A stretch of DNA of 64,000 nt from Chitinophaga filiformis. Lineage in GTDB: Bacteria; Bacteroidota; Bacteroidia; Chitinophagales; Chitinophagaceae. The stretch is from contig NZ_JAKIRP010000001.1 in the NCBI RefSeq assembly GCF_021646545.1, forward strand, positions 1,364,001 to 1,428,000, given 5' to 3'. Below the pieces are notes generated by a model. The model was given only the letters and a program-made list of their open reading frames with translations. It ran no database searches and had not been told where the DNA came from. Position numbers and translations under genes: made by a program. Shown here in pieces: positions 18,705-27,177 of this stretch. The stretch's first letter is position 1, and the number at the start of each line of letters is the position of its first letter.

Positions 18705-20132
18705 ATGTCCGGCAAAAACAAATCTGCCTATCCTTTTTACATCATCGCGGGGACTCTATTATGTTTAGTGGCACTGTCACTCGTAAAGAACAGCTTCTCC
18801 TACAATGAGTTTACAACCCGGCCCCTGGATCTTTTAGCTGACATTAGAAAAGATGCCCCGGTTGCCCCTGAAGATATCGATACTGACAGCGCCCTGATAG
18901 CAGCTGATTTACCTGAAGATACCTCTACCATTGTCACTGATTCTGCAGGAGCAGCAATTGCGGCTATACCAGACCCTGATCACTTACACAATTTCGCTAC
19001 CTATACAGGTATCATCAACTACCTGCCACCTGCAGGAGCTGACAGCACAGTTAAAGCTGGCCTGCAGCACTTCCTCCTGGCTCTGGACGAGCTGAAAGCG
19101 AAGAAAAGAAAGAAAGTTCGTATCGCGTATTTTGGCGATTCCATGATAGAAGGAGACCTGATCACAGAAGATCTGCGGGACAGTCTGCAGCATCTTTTCG
19201 GAGGAGAAGGCGTGGGTTTTGTACCGGTGACCTCCGTAGTAGCCGGATTCCGGACCACGATTACACATACCTTTTCGAAGGACTGGAAAGACTACAGCTA
19301 CAAGCAGTTGCCGCCTACCAATCTTTTCCTGGGTATGTCCGGGCATACCTTTATACCCGGAGAGTCCAGCTGGATCAAATATCAGTCGGTAAAAAAACGT
19401 GGCCTTAACAGATTTGCGCAGGTGAGTGTACTGTATGGACCTGTTGCTGCCGGCAATATTTCCGTGAATAACAAAGCATACGCATTATCCGGGCAGCGGC
19501 CCGTTAATAAGCTGTCCCTTCAGCTTGATTCGGCTCAGCAGGTGATGATCAAATGGGGCGGAGGCAGTGCTGCGCCGTTCTATGGCGTGTGTTTTGAAGG
19601 AGACACCGGCGTCTATGTAGATAACTATTCATTCCGCGGTATCAGCGGAATAGAGCTCGGCAAGCTGTCAGGCAAGCTGTTACAGCAGATGCAGTCTGAA
19701 CATCCCTATGATCTGATCGTATTGCATTATGGCGCAAATGTGTTGTGGAAACCTGAGCTGACCGACTATAAATGGTATGGAAGTCCTATGACAAAAGTAT
19801 TGGACTCCCTGCGTAATGACCTGCCAAATGCTTCATTTCTCGTAATAAGTACAGCCGATAAATCATACAAAAAAAGTGGAAATTATGTCACCGCACCGGG
19901 TGTGACTGCTTTGCTGAAAGTTCAGCATGAACTGGCAAAAGCACATGGCGCAGCTTACTGGAACCTGTATGCTGCCATGGGGGGAGAAAACTCTATGATC
20001 CGTTGGGTAGAGGGCGATCCGGTGCTGGCGAATAAGGACTACACTCATTTTAACAGACAGGGAGCGGCCAGGGTGGGAGCGCTGCTGTATAAAGCGATGA
20101 TGGATGAATATAAGCAGTTGGCACACGAGTAA
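18705..20132 (+). CDS. Membrane-anchored SGNH-hydrolase-like protein (first of two)
   Basis: This 475-residue protein has an N-terminal membrane anchor (~9-27), a linker rich in acidic residues, then an SGNH/GDSL domain facing the periplasm. Block I is FGDSMIEG with S146, block III is GAN (343-345) and block V is DYTHF (D445, H448), so the catalytic set appears complete. Proteins of this class act as acetyl-esterases or, when paired with an MBOAT, as O-acyltransferases on envelope glycans. The gene overlaps the next SGNH gene by 29 nt. Confidence 0.8.
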   Translation: MSGKNKSAYPFYIIAGTLLCLVALSLVKNSFSYNEFTTRPLDLLADIRKDAPVAPEDIDTDSALIAADLPEDTSTIVTDSAGAAIAAIPDPDHLHNFATYTGIINYLPPAGADSTVKAGLQHFLLALDELKAKKRKKVRIAYFGDSMIEGDLITEDLRDSLQHLFGGEGVGFVPVTSVVAGFRTTITHTFSKDWKDYSYKQLPPTNLFLGMSGHTFIPGESSWIKYQSVKKRGLNRFAQVSVLYGPVAAGNISVNNKAYALSGQRPVNKLSLQLDSAQQVMIKWGGGSAAPFYGVCFEGDTGVYVDNYSFRGISGIELGKLSGKLLQQMQSEHPYDLIVLHYGANVLWKPELTDYKWYGSPMTKVLDSLRNDLPNASFLVISTADKSYKKSGNYVTAPGVTALLKVQHELAKAHGAAYWNLYAAMGGENSMIRWVEGDPVLANKDYTHFNRQGAARVGALLYKAMMDEYKQLAHE

Positions 20133-21363
20133 GAAAGGAATTATCAGTTTATTTACGGGAGTATTGACCACCATCAGTAGCATTGCTGTGGGGCAAAACA
20201 ACAGTATAGCACAGGATACAGCTTTGTACCGTTTCTTTGCAGCCCTGAATAAGTCTGATAGTAACGTTATATCCGTTTTGCATCTGGGAGATTCTCATGT
20301 ACAGGCGGGCTTCTTTCCATTCACTACAGCCTTCTTCCTGCAACAGGATTTTGGAAGCGCTGGCAGGGGATGGGTATTCCCGTATAATCTCGCTAACACG
20401 AATGGCCCTGCAGACTATCGCTGGAACAGTACCGGCAGATGGGAAGTGGATAAGATCATAGACAGGAGTAAATCTACCGATATACTGGGACCGGGCGCTA
20501 TAGTGCTTACTTCCAGAAATGATGCGCCTACATTGGCGTTCAATGGCCGGCAGGATGATGAGCGAATGGACAACAATATCCGCCAGGCGGAATTGTTCTT
20601 TGATCCGGGTACTGACGATTCTTCGATCAGTGTACCGGGAGCCGGTGTAGATATTTCTTCTGCTCCTTTCGAAGGTGGTACGCCTACCTTAAGGAAGGCA
20701 TCGCTGACATTTGCGGCGCCTGTTCAGGCCTTCCAGGTACGATGGGACCGGCGGAATGCACAACCTTTCCGGTTTTATGGCGCGCTGCTGCAGAACGGGC
20801 AAAACGGAGTGCTGTACAGCGCTGTAGGTATCAATGGGGCGATGTATCAGCACTACAATGAGAATAATGGTACACTGATAGCAGAAATGGAAGTGATGCA
20901 ACCGCAGCTGGTGATCATTTCCCTTGGTACGAATGAAGCCTATGGCAGCCTGAATGCGGCCGCATTCCGTGAACAGATCGATGAGGCAGTGAGAACGGTC
21001 AGAAAGTATCAGCCGAAGGCATCTATTGTGCTGACAACGCCGCCGGAGTGTAAGCGCGTAAGCAAAAGACCATACAGGAGAAAAGTGGGGAAGAAATACA
21101 AAACGTATTACCGCGTAGCATATTATCCTAATCCTTATATAGCTGTTGTGACCCAGCAGATTATGAGTTACTGCCGGGAGAACGGGCTGGCCTGCTGGAA
21201 TTTTAATGGAGTGAACAAAGCGATGGTAAAAAGCTTTGCCGGCGGATGGTCCGGAGATCATATTCATTTTAATGCAAGGGGCTACCAGTTGCAGGGGAAA
21301 CTGTTATATGAGGCGCTGCGTAATAGTTATGATAAATTTTTAAAAAGTAGAAAAGACCCATAA
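20104..21363 (+). CDS. Secreted SGNH-hydrolase-like protein (second of two)
   Basis: This 419-residue protein starts inside the 3' end of the previous gene, in another frame, which suggests translational coupling. A signal peptide ends near AVGQ. Block I is LGDSHVQAG with S64, block III is GTN (275-277) and block V is GDHIHF (D385, H388). The histidine after the serine in block I resembles alginate-acetylation-type SGNH proteins (AlgJ/AlgX-like GDSH), although I infer this only from the motif. The region before block V is Arg/Lys-rich (around 315-345). The MBOAT gene follows 12 bp later. Confidence 0.8.
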   Translation: MNISSWHTSKKGIISLFTGVLTTISSIAVGQNNSIAQDTALYRFFAALNKSDSNVISVLHLGDSHVQAGFFPFTTAFFLQQDFGSAGRGWVFPYNLANTNGPADYRWNSTGRWEVDKIIDRSKSTDILGPGAIVLTSRNDAPTLAFNGRQDDERMDNNIRQAELFFDPGTDDSSISVPGAGVDISSAPFEGGTPTLRKASLTFAAPVQAFQVRWDRRNAQPFRFYGALLQNGQNGVLYSAVGINGAMYQHYNENNGTLIAEMEVMQPQLVIISLGTNEAYGSLNAAAFREQIDEAVRTVRKYQPKASIVLTTPPECKRVSKRPYRRKVGKKYKTYYRVAYYPNPYIAVVTQQIMSYCRENGLACWNFNGVNKAMVKSFAGGWSGDHIHFNARGYQLQGKLLYEALRNSYDKFLKSRKDP

Positions 21364-21375
21364 AATTCTAGCTGA

Positions 21376-22860
21376 ATGATTGATGCCAACAAGCTGCTGG
21401 AGATCTTCCTATACCAGAAAGACGATCCCATACTGTTCAACAGCGCTTTTTTCTTTTATTTCTTTGCCTTCTTCCTGTTATGCTACCTGGCGGTAGGCCG
21501 GAGTAAAGCGGGCAGGGTATGGGTATTTACTATCTTTTCACTTTACTTTTTCTATAAAGCCTGCGGCATGTATGTTGGGCTGGTGATCCTTTCGGCCATC
21601 GTCGATTTCAACCTGTCCAGGTATATATATGATTCGGAGAGCAAGCGGGAACAGAAGGCATTACTGATCATCAGTATTATTCTCAACCTGGGACTACTGT
21701 TCTTCTTCAAATACACCGACTTTTTCATTGGAATCGCCAATGATCTGCACCTGGGTAAGGTAGAGCCGCTAAAGCTGCTCCTGCCTATCGGTATTTCGTT
21801 TTATACGTTCGAGAACCTCAGTTACACTATTGATGTGTACAGGCGGGAGATAAAGCCGGTAGACAATTTTATGGACTACCTGTTCTTCCTGTCTTTCTTT
21901 CCCAAGTTGATGATGGGACCGATTGTGAGGGCGGCTGATTTCATTCCGCAGATCTCCCAGCCTTATGTGCTTGATACAGAGGATATTGGTAAAGGCATGT
22001 ACCTGATCATAGGTGGATTGTTCAAAAAAGTAGTGATCTCGGACTTTATTAACCAGAATTTCGTTCAGTATATCTTTGATGATCCTTCCAAACACACGGG
22101 GCTGGAATGCTTGTTGGGCGTGTATGGCTATGCCATGATCATCTATTGTGACTTCTCCGGTTATTCTGATATGGCACTGGGTATAGCCCGATGGACCGGT
22201 TTTAAAATTCCCCCGAACTTTGACTCTCCTTACCAAAGCTCCAGCATTACGGAATTCTGGCGCCGCTGGCATATTTCTCTCTCATCCTGGTTAAGGGATT
22301 ACCTGTACATTCCATTAGGAGGAAACCGTAAAGGCAAGGTACGCCAGTACATCAATCTGGGACTGACCATGCTGATAGGTGGCTTCTGGCATGGCGCCAG
22401 CTGGAATTTTATCTTCTGGGGAGCGATGCATGGCAGTGCGCTGGCGGTAGATAAAGTAAGAATTGACTGGTTGAAGAAACGTGGGAGCGTGGCGACCGGC
22501 TGGGTAGGTACATTGCTTAAAATAGGCGGCATACTGCTCACTTTCCACTTCGTGTGCTTCTGCTGGATATTCTTTAAGGCAGCAACTTTCCAGGATTCCT
22601 GGGCATTGTTGCACCAGGTAGTGTACGATTTTCAGCCCGGAGTATGGCTGGAACTGTATAATGGTTATACGGCGGTGTTCTGGGTGATGCTCCTGGGTTT
22701 TGTGCTGCATTTCCTGCCTAAACGGACGGAACAGTTCACTGAGCAGGCATTGTCCCGCGTTCCTGTAGTCGGTAGCGTCGTGATCATGGTGGTATTCATC
22801 TGGCTATTGGTACAGGTGAAGTCATCCCAGCCAATGATGCCAATTTATCTGCAGTTTTAG
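21376..22860 (+). CDS. MBOAT-family O-acyltransferase (AlgI/PatA/DltB-like)
   Basis: This 494-residue multi-pass membrane protein is a membrane-bound O-acyltransferase that hands acyl groups across the inner membrane. About ten hydrophobic segments are visible. The family hallmarks are present: FWRRWHISLSSWLRDYLYIPLGG (here ~294-316) and the conserved active-site histidine H339 in GFWHGASWNF. The order glucosaminidase, SGNH, SGNH, MBOAT suggests it supplies acetyl groups that the SGNH proteins transfer to peptidoglycan or to an exopolysaccharide. No alginate or cellulose synthase genes are nearby. Confidence 0.92.
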   Translation: MIDANKLLEIFLYQKDDPILFNSAFFFYFFAFFLLCYLAVGRSKAGRVWVFTIFSLYFFYKACGMYVGLVILSAIVDFNLSRYIYDSESKREQKALLIISIILNLGLLFFFKYTDFFIGIANDLHLGKVEPLKLLLPIGISFYTFENLSYTIDVYRREIKPVDNFMDYLFFLSFFPKLMMGPIVRAADFIPQISQPYVLDTEDIGKGMYLIIGGLFKKVVISDFINQNFVQYIFDDPSKHTGLECLLGVYGYAMIIYCDFSGYSDMALGIARWTGFKIPPNFDSPYQSSSITEFWRRWHISLSSWLRDYLYIPLGGNRKGKVRQYINLGLTMLIGGFWHGASWNFIFWGAMHGSALAVDKVRIDWLKKRGSVATGWVGTLLKIGGILLTFHFVCFCWIFFKAATFQDSWALLHQVVYDFQPGVWLELYNGYTAVFWVMLLGFVLHFLPKRTEQFTEQALSRVPVVGSVVIMVVFIWLLVQVKSSQPMMPIYLQF

Positions 22861-22893
22861 GGAGTTATCTTTTGGAGTTATCTTTTTGTTATC
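22861..22893 (+). repeat. Tandem 13-bp repeat and three GTTATC hexamers before the porin gene
   Basis: GGAGTTATCTTTT is repeated exactly and head to tail (22861-22873, 22874-22886). GTTATC recurs at 22864, 22877 and 22888. It occupies about half of the 68-bp gap before the porin start and may be a regulator site. Confidence 0.5.
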
Positions 22894-22928
22894 ATTCTTT
22901 TTCCGTTGTTTTGCGCAAATTTTCCTGA

Positions 22929-24251
22929 ATGCGACTTAAACATATGGCAATCATCTGCTTGCCTTTGTTATTTTCCGGTATTGCCAAAGCACAGTTTCTG
23001 ATGGACATGATTGATACCACTACGAGTGTAGGGAAAGGTATGTTCTCATTATATCAGAAGTACGACGCTGTGCGCTTCAGCGGATATATTCAACCACAGT
23101 TCCAGTATGCCAGCTCAAAAGGAATAAACAGCTATGCCGGCGGAAACTTCCCCAATGAGGTAGACAACAGGTTTACGCTGCGACGTGGCCGTTTCCGTCT
23201 TGATTACGCCCGGTACGATGAAGCGCGTATGCCGGTGGTACAATTCGCCTTTCAGTTTGATGGTACGGAAAGGGGGGTATTCATCCGTGATTTCTTTGGT
23301 CGCATTTTCGAGAACAAATGGGACGTTTTTTCACTTACAGCAGGTATGTTTGCCCGTCCTATCAGTTATGAGGTGAATCTTTCTTCCGGCGATCGTGAAA
23401 CGCCCGAACGTGGACGTATGTCGCAGATCCTGATGAGGACGGAGCGTGACATAGGCGCCATGGTTACTTTTGAGCCCCGTCGTCCTAACCACCCTTTGAG
23501 GTACCTGAAGATTGACGCCGGTCTGTTCAATGGACAGGGATTGACGGCTACCAGCGATTTTGACAGTCATAAAGATTTTATTACCCGTGTTGCAGTAAAA
23601 CCAGTTAAACTGAACAGCAGGAACTGGCGGTTGTCCGGAGCTGTGTCTATGCTGTACGGTGGGATGGAGCAGTTCACCCGCTACATTTACAAAATGGGCC
23701 AGACGGCAGGCAAACCGGCATATTACGTTGATTCTTCGCTCACTAATCCGGGTAAAATTGCTCCCCGCCACTATTATGGAGCAGATATGCAGTTCAGGGT
23801 GCCTAACGGGAAAAATAAGGGAGCTACAGAGATCAGGCTGGAATATCTGCGTGGTACGCAGACAGCAACGGCCTCCACTAGTGAAACACCGGGCGCAATT
23901 CCTGTCAGCGGAGGTGTGAATGCCCCGTTATACATCAGGAATTTTGACGGTGCCTATCTGTACCTGTTACAAAACCTGGGTAACCCGAGGGACCTGATCG
24001 TAGTGAAATATGACTGGTATGATCCCAACAAGAAAGTGAAGGGAAAAGAAATCGGCACTGCGAATGGAGGAATGACTGCAGCAGACATCCGCTATAATAC
24101 CCTCGGCGTCGGTTTTGTGCATTATTTCAATGCGAATATGAAGGTAATGTTGTACTACGACTACGTTAAAAATGAATCTACTTCCCTGGATGGGTATACG
24201 GAGGATCGGCCGGACAACGTATTCACCTGCAGGCTTCAATACCGTTTTTAA
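22929..24251 (+). CDS. Phosphate-selective porin O/P family outer-membrane protein
   Basis: This 440-residue protein has a signal peptide (ending AKAQ) and the layout of OprO/OprP porins: a short N-terminal helix-like stretch, then FSGYIQPQFQYAS and repeated amphipathic strands (LRRGRFRLDYARYD), ending in an aromatic-terminated strand (CRLQYRF). These trimeric barrels pass phosphate, pyrophosphate or other anions. The PhoB/PhoR-like pair lies immediately downstream in the opposite direction, which supports a phosphate role. Only 3 bp separate its stop from that of the kinase gene. Confidence 0.88.
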   Translation: MRLKHMAIICLPLLFSGIAKAQFLMDMIDTTTSVGKGMFSLYQKYDAVRFSGYIQPQFQYASSKGINSYAGGNFPNEVDNRFTLRRGRFRLDYARYDEARMPVVQFAFQFDGTERGVFIRDFFGRIFENKWDVFSLTAGMFARPISYEVNLSSGDRETPERGRMSQILMRTERDIGAMVTFEPRRPNHPLRYLKIDAGLFNGQGLTATSDFDSHKDFITRVAVKPVKLNSRNWRLSGAVSMLYGGMEQFTRYIYKMGQTAGKPAYYVDSSLTNPGKIAPRHYYGADMQFRVPNGKNKGATEIRLEYLRGTQTATASTSETPGAIPVSGGVNAPLYIRNFDGAYLYLLQNLGNPRDLIVVKYDWYDPNKKVKGKEIGTANGGMTAADIRYNTLGVGFVHYFNANMKVMLYYDYVKNESTSLDGYTEDRPDNVFTCRLQYRF

Positions 24252-24254
24252 GAC

Positions 24255-25361
24255 TTATTCGCCCGATTCCAGCGTAAAACCGAAAGTGGAACCTATCTCT
24301 GGCTTACTGCGGATGTTGATGGTTTGACCATGAGCTTCCACGATGTGTTTTACGATTGCCAGTCCCAGACCGGTACCGCCAATATCCCGGCTACGGGCTC
24401 TGTCAGTACGATAGAAGCGTTCAAATACGCGGGGCAGGTGTTCTTCTGCAATACCGATGCCATCGTCTGATATTTCGATCAGTACACGTTTATCGTCCAT
24501 TATATACACACTGGCCACCGTATGTCCGTCAGGACGGCCATATTTGATGGAGTTGTCTACGAGATTGATCAGTACCTGTCTTACCTTTTCCTTATCGGCC
24601 AGCACATGGATGGGGGCTTCACAGCCTTTCTTCACGTTAAACTTGATCCCTTTGGTATTGGCTTTAAGGGACAAGGTATCAAAGACATCCCTGATAAGGT
24701 CCTGGATAACAAAGTTCTCACCGTTAATAGTCATTTCACCGCTTTCCAGTTTGGATATTTCATCCAGGTCATCGATTAGCCGGCAAAGCCTGTCAATGTT
24801 CTTGGTGGCATTTTTCAGGAAGATCTTGTTAACGTTCGGGTCTTCCAACGCACCGTCGAGCAGGGTATGAATATATCCCTGTACAGCGAAGATGGGCGTT
24901 TTCAGTTCATGGCTGAGATTCAGGAGGAACTCTTTACGGAATTCTTCATTACGGCGCAGCATGTCCAGCTCTTCCTTTTTCTGGCTGGCCCATTTTTCCA
25001 CATCTTCACTTACCTCTTCGATGGTCTTCAGCGGCAGGATGTTCTTGTTGAAGAACTCTTCCCTTTTGGAGGCCTTGGTCTGGTAAATGAATTTGTAAAT
25101 GAGTTTTATTTTCCTGTAAATGAAGTTCTGCAAGGTATACAGATACAGGTAATACGACACCAGGAAGGTGAGTACAAACGCAATCAGCACTATTTTCCAG
25201 TGAGCATTTATCAGGAGGGTGCCCAGGGTAATAATAACCGAAAGTATGAGGGCAGTAAATCCTGCCAGTTTCTGTGGAGAAAGATTCTTGGCTTTAAACA
25301 TACTCCATAATGAGTAATCGTTATAATAGCGGGAAATTAAACCAATTTTTTCACTTGACAT
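24255..25361 (-). CDS. Sensor histidine kinase (PhoR-like)
   Basis: This ~368-residue membrane kinase has two adjacent membrane helices near the N-terminus (residues ~32-75), no large periplasmic sensor, then a HisKA domain with the phospho-accepting H151 in NLSHELKTP and a HATPase_c domain with N box LVDNSIKYG, DDGIGI and GGTGLGLAIVKH. The start at ATG 25361 is uncertain: an in-frame ATG at 25301 (MFKAKNLSPQ) gives an N-terminus that looks more natural. It lies 90 bp after the response regulator on the same strand, the usual phoB-phoR order. It likely responds to phosphate state through accessory proteins. Confidence 0.88.
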   Translation of the reverse strand: MSSEKIGLISRYYNDYSLWSMFKAKNLSPQKLAGFTALILSVIITLGTLLINAHWKIVLIAFVLTFLVSYYLYLYTLQNFIYRKIKLIYKFIYQTKASKREEFFNKNILPLKTIEEVSEDVEKWASQKKEELDMLRRNEEFRKEFLLNLSHELKTPIFAVQGYIHTLLDGALEDPNVNKIFLKNATKNIDRLCRLIDDLDEISKLESGEMTINGENFVIQDLIRDVFDTLSLKANTKGIKFNVKKGCEAPIHVLADKEKVRQVLINLVDNSIKYGRPDGHTVASVYIMDDKRVLIEISDDGIGIAEEHLPRVFERFYRTDRARSRDIGGTGLGLAIVKHIVEAHGQTINIRSKPEIGSTFGFTLESGE

Positions 25362-25451
25362 AACACACAAAGCTGGATACGCAATGCCCGTTTGCGCATC
25401 TTTGAGTAGAAGAAATAGTGGTTAAATGGTAAGTATGCGAGCAGGTGAAGT

Positions 25452-26135
25452 TTACATCTCGAACTTATAGCCTACGCCCTTCACTGTAGTAATGAGGTCA
25501 ATACCTATTTTCTGGCGTATTTTACGGATGTGTACATCGATAGTACGGTCGCCGACAATTACTTCTGTGCCCCACACCTGGTTCAGTATCTCGTTGCGGA
25601 GAAATACACGGCCGGGTTTTGATGCCAGCAACTGCAGCAGTTCAAACTCTTTTTTTGCCAGGATGATCTCCTGACCTTTGTATGTTACTGTGAATTTTTC
25701 GCGGTCGATGATCAGATCGCCCAGTTGCACCTGCATATCTTCAGGTTTGTGCAGACGGCGGAAAAGCGCGTTAATACGGCTTACCAGTAATTTTGGCTTG
25801 ATGGGTTTTGCGATATAGTCATCAGCTCCCATGTTCAAACCGTCTATTTCTGATTTTTCATCGTTCAGTGCAGTGAGGAACAACACCATGGTATCTTTAA
25901 ATTCAGGGATCTTCCGGATCTCGCGACAGGTATCAATACCGTTTTTATTCGGCATCATGATATCCAGCATGATAAGGTCGGGGCGGAATACTTTCGCTTT
26001 CTGAACGGCTTCGCTGCCATCTTTTGCCGTGATAGTATCGTATCCGGCTGATTTAAGATTATAGCTGATGATTTCCAGAATATCGATCTCGTCATCCACC
26101 ACCAAGATTTTACCTGCAACCGCTTGGTCTATCAT
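25452..26135 (-). CDS. Response regulator, OmpR/PhoB family
   Basis: This 227-residue regulator has a receiver domain with acidic pocket DDE (14-16), phospho-acceptor D58 in MLDIMMP and the conserved lysine in ADDYIAKP, then a winged-helix DNA-binding domain (FELLQLLASKPGRVF, RTIDVHIRKIRQKIG). It most resembles PhoB-like regulators of Bacteroidota, and its neighbour kinase and the facing phosphate porin support that. A -7 element lies 24 nt upstream. Confidence 0.9.
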   Translation of the reverse strand: MIDQAVAGKILVVDDEIDILEIISYNLKSAGYDTITAKDGSEAVQKAKVFRPDLIMLDIMMPNKNGIDTCREIRKIPEFKDTMVLFLTALNDEKSEIDGLNMGADDYIAKPIKPKLLVSRINALFRRLHKPEDMQVQLGDLIIDREKFTVTYKGQEIILAKKEFELLQLLASKPGRVFLRNEILNQVWGTEVIVGDRTIDVHIRKIRQKIGIDLITTVKGVGYKFEM

Positions 26136-26159
26136 ATAAATTGACTTTTAAAGACGGCA

Positions 26160-26167
26160 CAAAATTA
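26160..26167 (-). promoter_or_regulatory. -7 promoter element (TAATTTTG) for the PhoB-like regulator
   Basis: Exact TAnnTTTG match on the minus strand, 24 nt before the ATG at 26135. Confidence 0.55.
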
Positions 26168-26305
26168 TAACGCCGTCTCCGCTATTAATGAAAAGTTAAC
26201 ATTATCTAATTGTTAATTCGGTCATAATGCACAACCGCAAAGGAATACGGGCTATACAAAATTACGCTTTTTTTTGCTGAGGGTACGGATGTCAGAATAG
26301 TATTA

Positions 26306-27052
26306 TTATGCGTGGTCGCCATTCGTATGTTTGTGATTATTAGTACTTCCCGCGATTTTTTTCAGGGCTTGATTTACTTCGTTGAGCATTTCCAGCTGGG
26401 TTTGCTGTATTTCCATCATATCCTGTTGCTGATGGAGAATGAGATGGTCTATTTTCTCGTGAAGGATCCTCACCTCCAATTCAGATTTCAGGTTGATCAT
26501 ATAGTCATTTTTGGCCCTCTGTCTGTCCTTTTCTTCCTGTCTGTTCTGGCTCATCATAATGACAGGAGCCTGCAGCGCTGCCAGGCAGGACAGAATGAGG
26601 TTCAGGAGAATGAAAGGGTAGGGGTCAAAGCCTTTATTGACCAGCCAGTATACGTTAATGGCCATCCAGGTCAGAATGAACAGGAGAAACAGGATAATAA
26701 AGGTCCAGCTACCACCGAAGGAAGCTATTTTGTCTGCCAGGCGCTGTCCGAAGGTGAAACTGGCTGGATTCTCACCTGCTTCCAGTTTATCCGTCAGTGT
26801 TTCATGCTCTTTCAGCTTTTGCAGGACCATCTTCTCCATTTCGGTCAGTTCTCCTATTTCCCTGGCAAACAGGTGTTCCAGGTATTTTTGCCGGTATTCG
26901 TTCAGTTCTGAAACGGCCAGATGTGATTTGGGCGTGATATGCGGATGATCTTTCCGGACCAGTTCCAGGATGTTTTTGCTGACGCTTCGGCAATGTACTT
27001 TCTCTGAAGTTGGGAAGGGTTTTCCTGACATATCACTAATAAACGTTTGCAT
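26306..27052 (-). CDS. DUF1003 membrane protein
   Basis: This 248-residue protein matches DUF1003: two close membrane helices (WTFIILFLLFILTWMAINVYW and FILLNLILSCLAALQAPVIMM, each trimmed here to the core) preceded by FGQRLADKIASFGGSW and followed by a charged coiled-coil tail (RQEEKDRQRAKNDYM onward). The ~90-residue N-terminal part is soluble and carries Cys/His residues (residues ~21-29). The family's function is unknown; some members are tied to Mg2+ or stress. It is a single gene facing away from the next one. Confidence 0.85.
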   Translation of the reverse strand: MQTFISDMSGKPFPTSEKVHCRSVSKNILELVRKDHPHITPKSHLAVSELNEYRQKYLEHLFAREIGELTEMEKMVLQKLKEHETLTDKLEAGENPASFTFGQRLADKIASFGGSWTFIILFLLFILTWMAINVYWLVNKGFDPYPFILLNLILSCLAALQAPVIMMSQNRQEEKDRQRAKNDYMINLKSELEVRILHEKIDHLILHQQQDMMEIQQTQLEMLNEVNQALKKIAGSTNNHKHTNGDHA

Positions 27053-27177
27053 ATGAAACTCACTGTTTTGGAGGCTTAAAAGTACGCTTAATAGACCGGA
27101 AATGCGGCGCTGTGGTAATTTGGTAGTAAATTTGCTATACTGGCTTTAGTATGTAAGAGTAAAGCATATTTATATTA

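Noticed and set aside
26312..26911. 199-codon + strand frame opposite the DUF1003 gene
   Set aside because: It is the complement of recognisable DUF1003 helices and lacks its own features.
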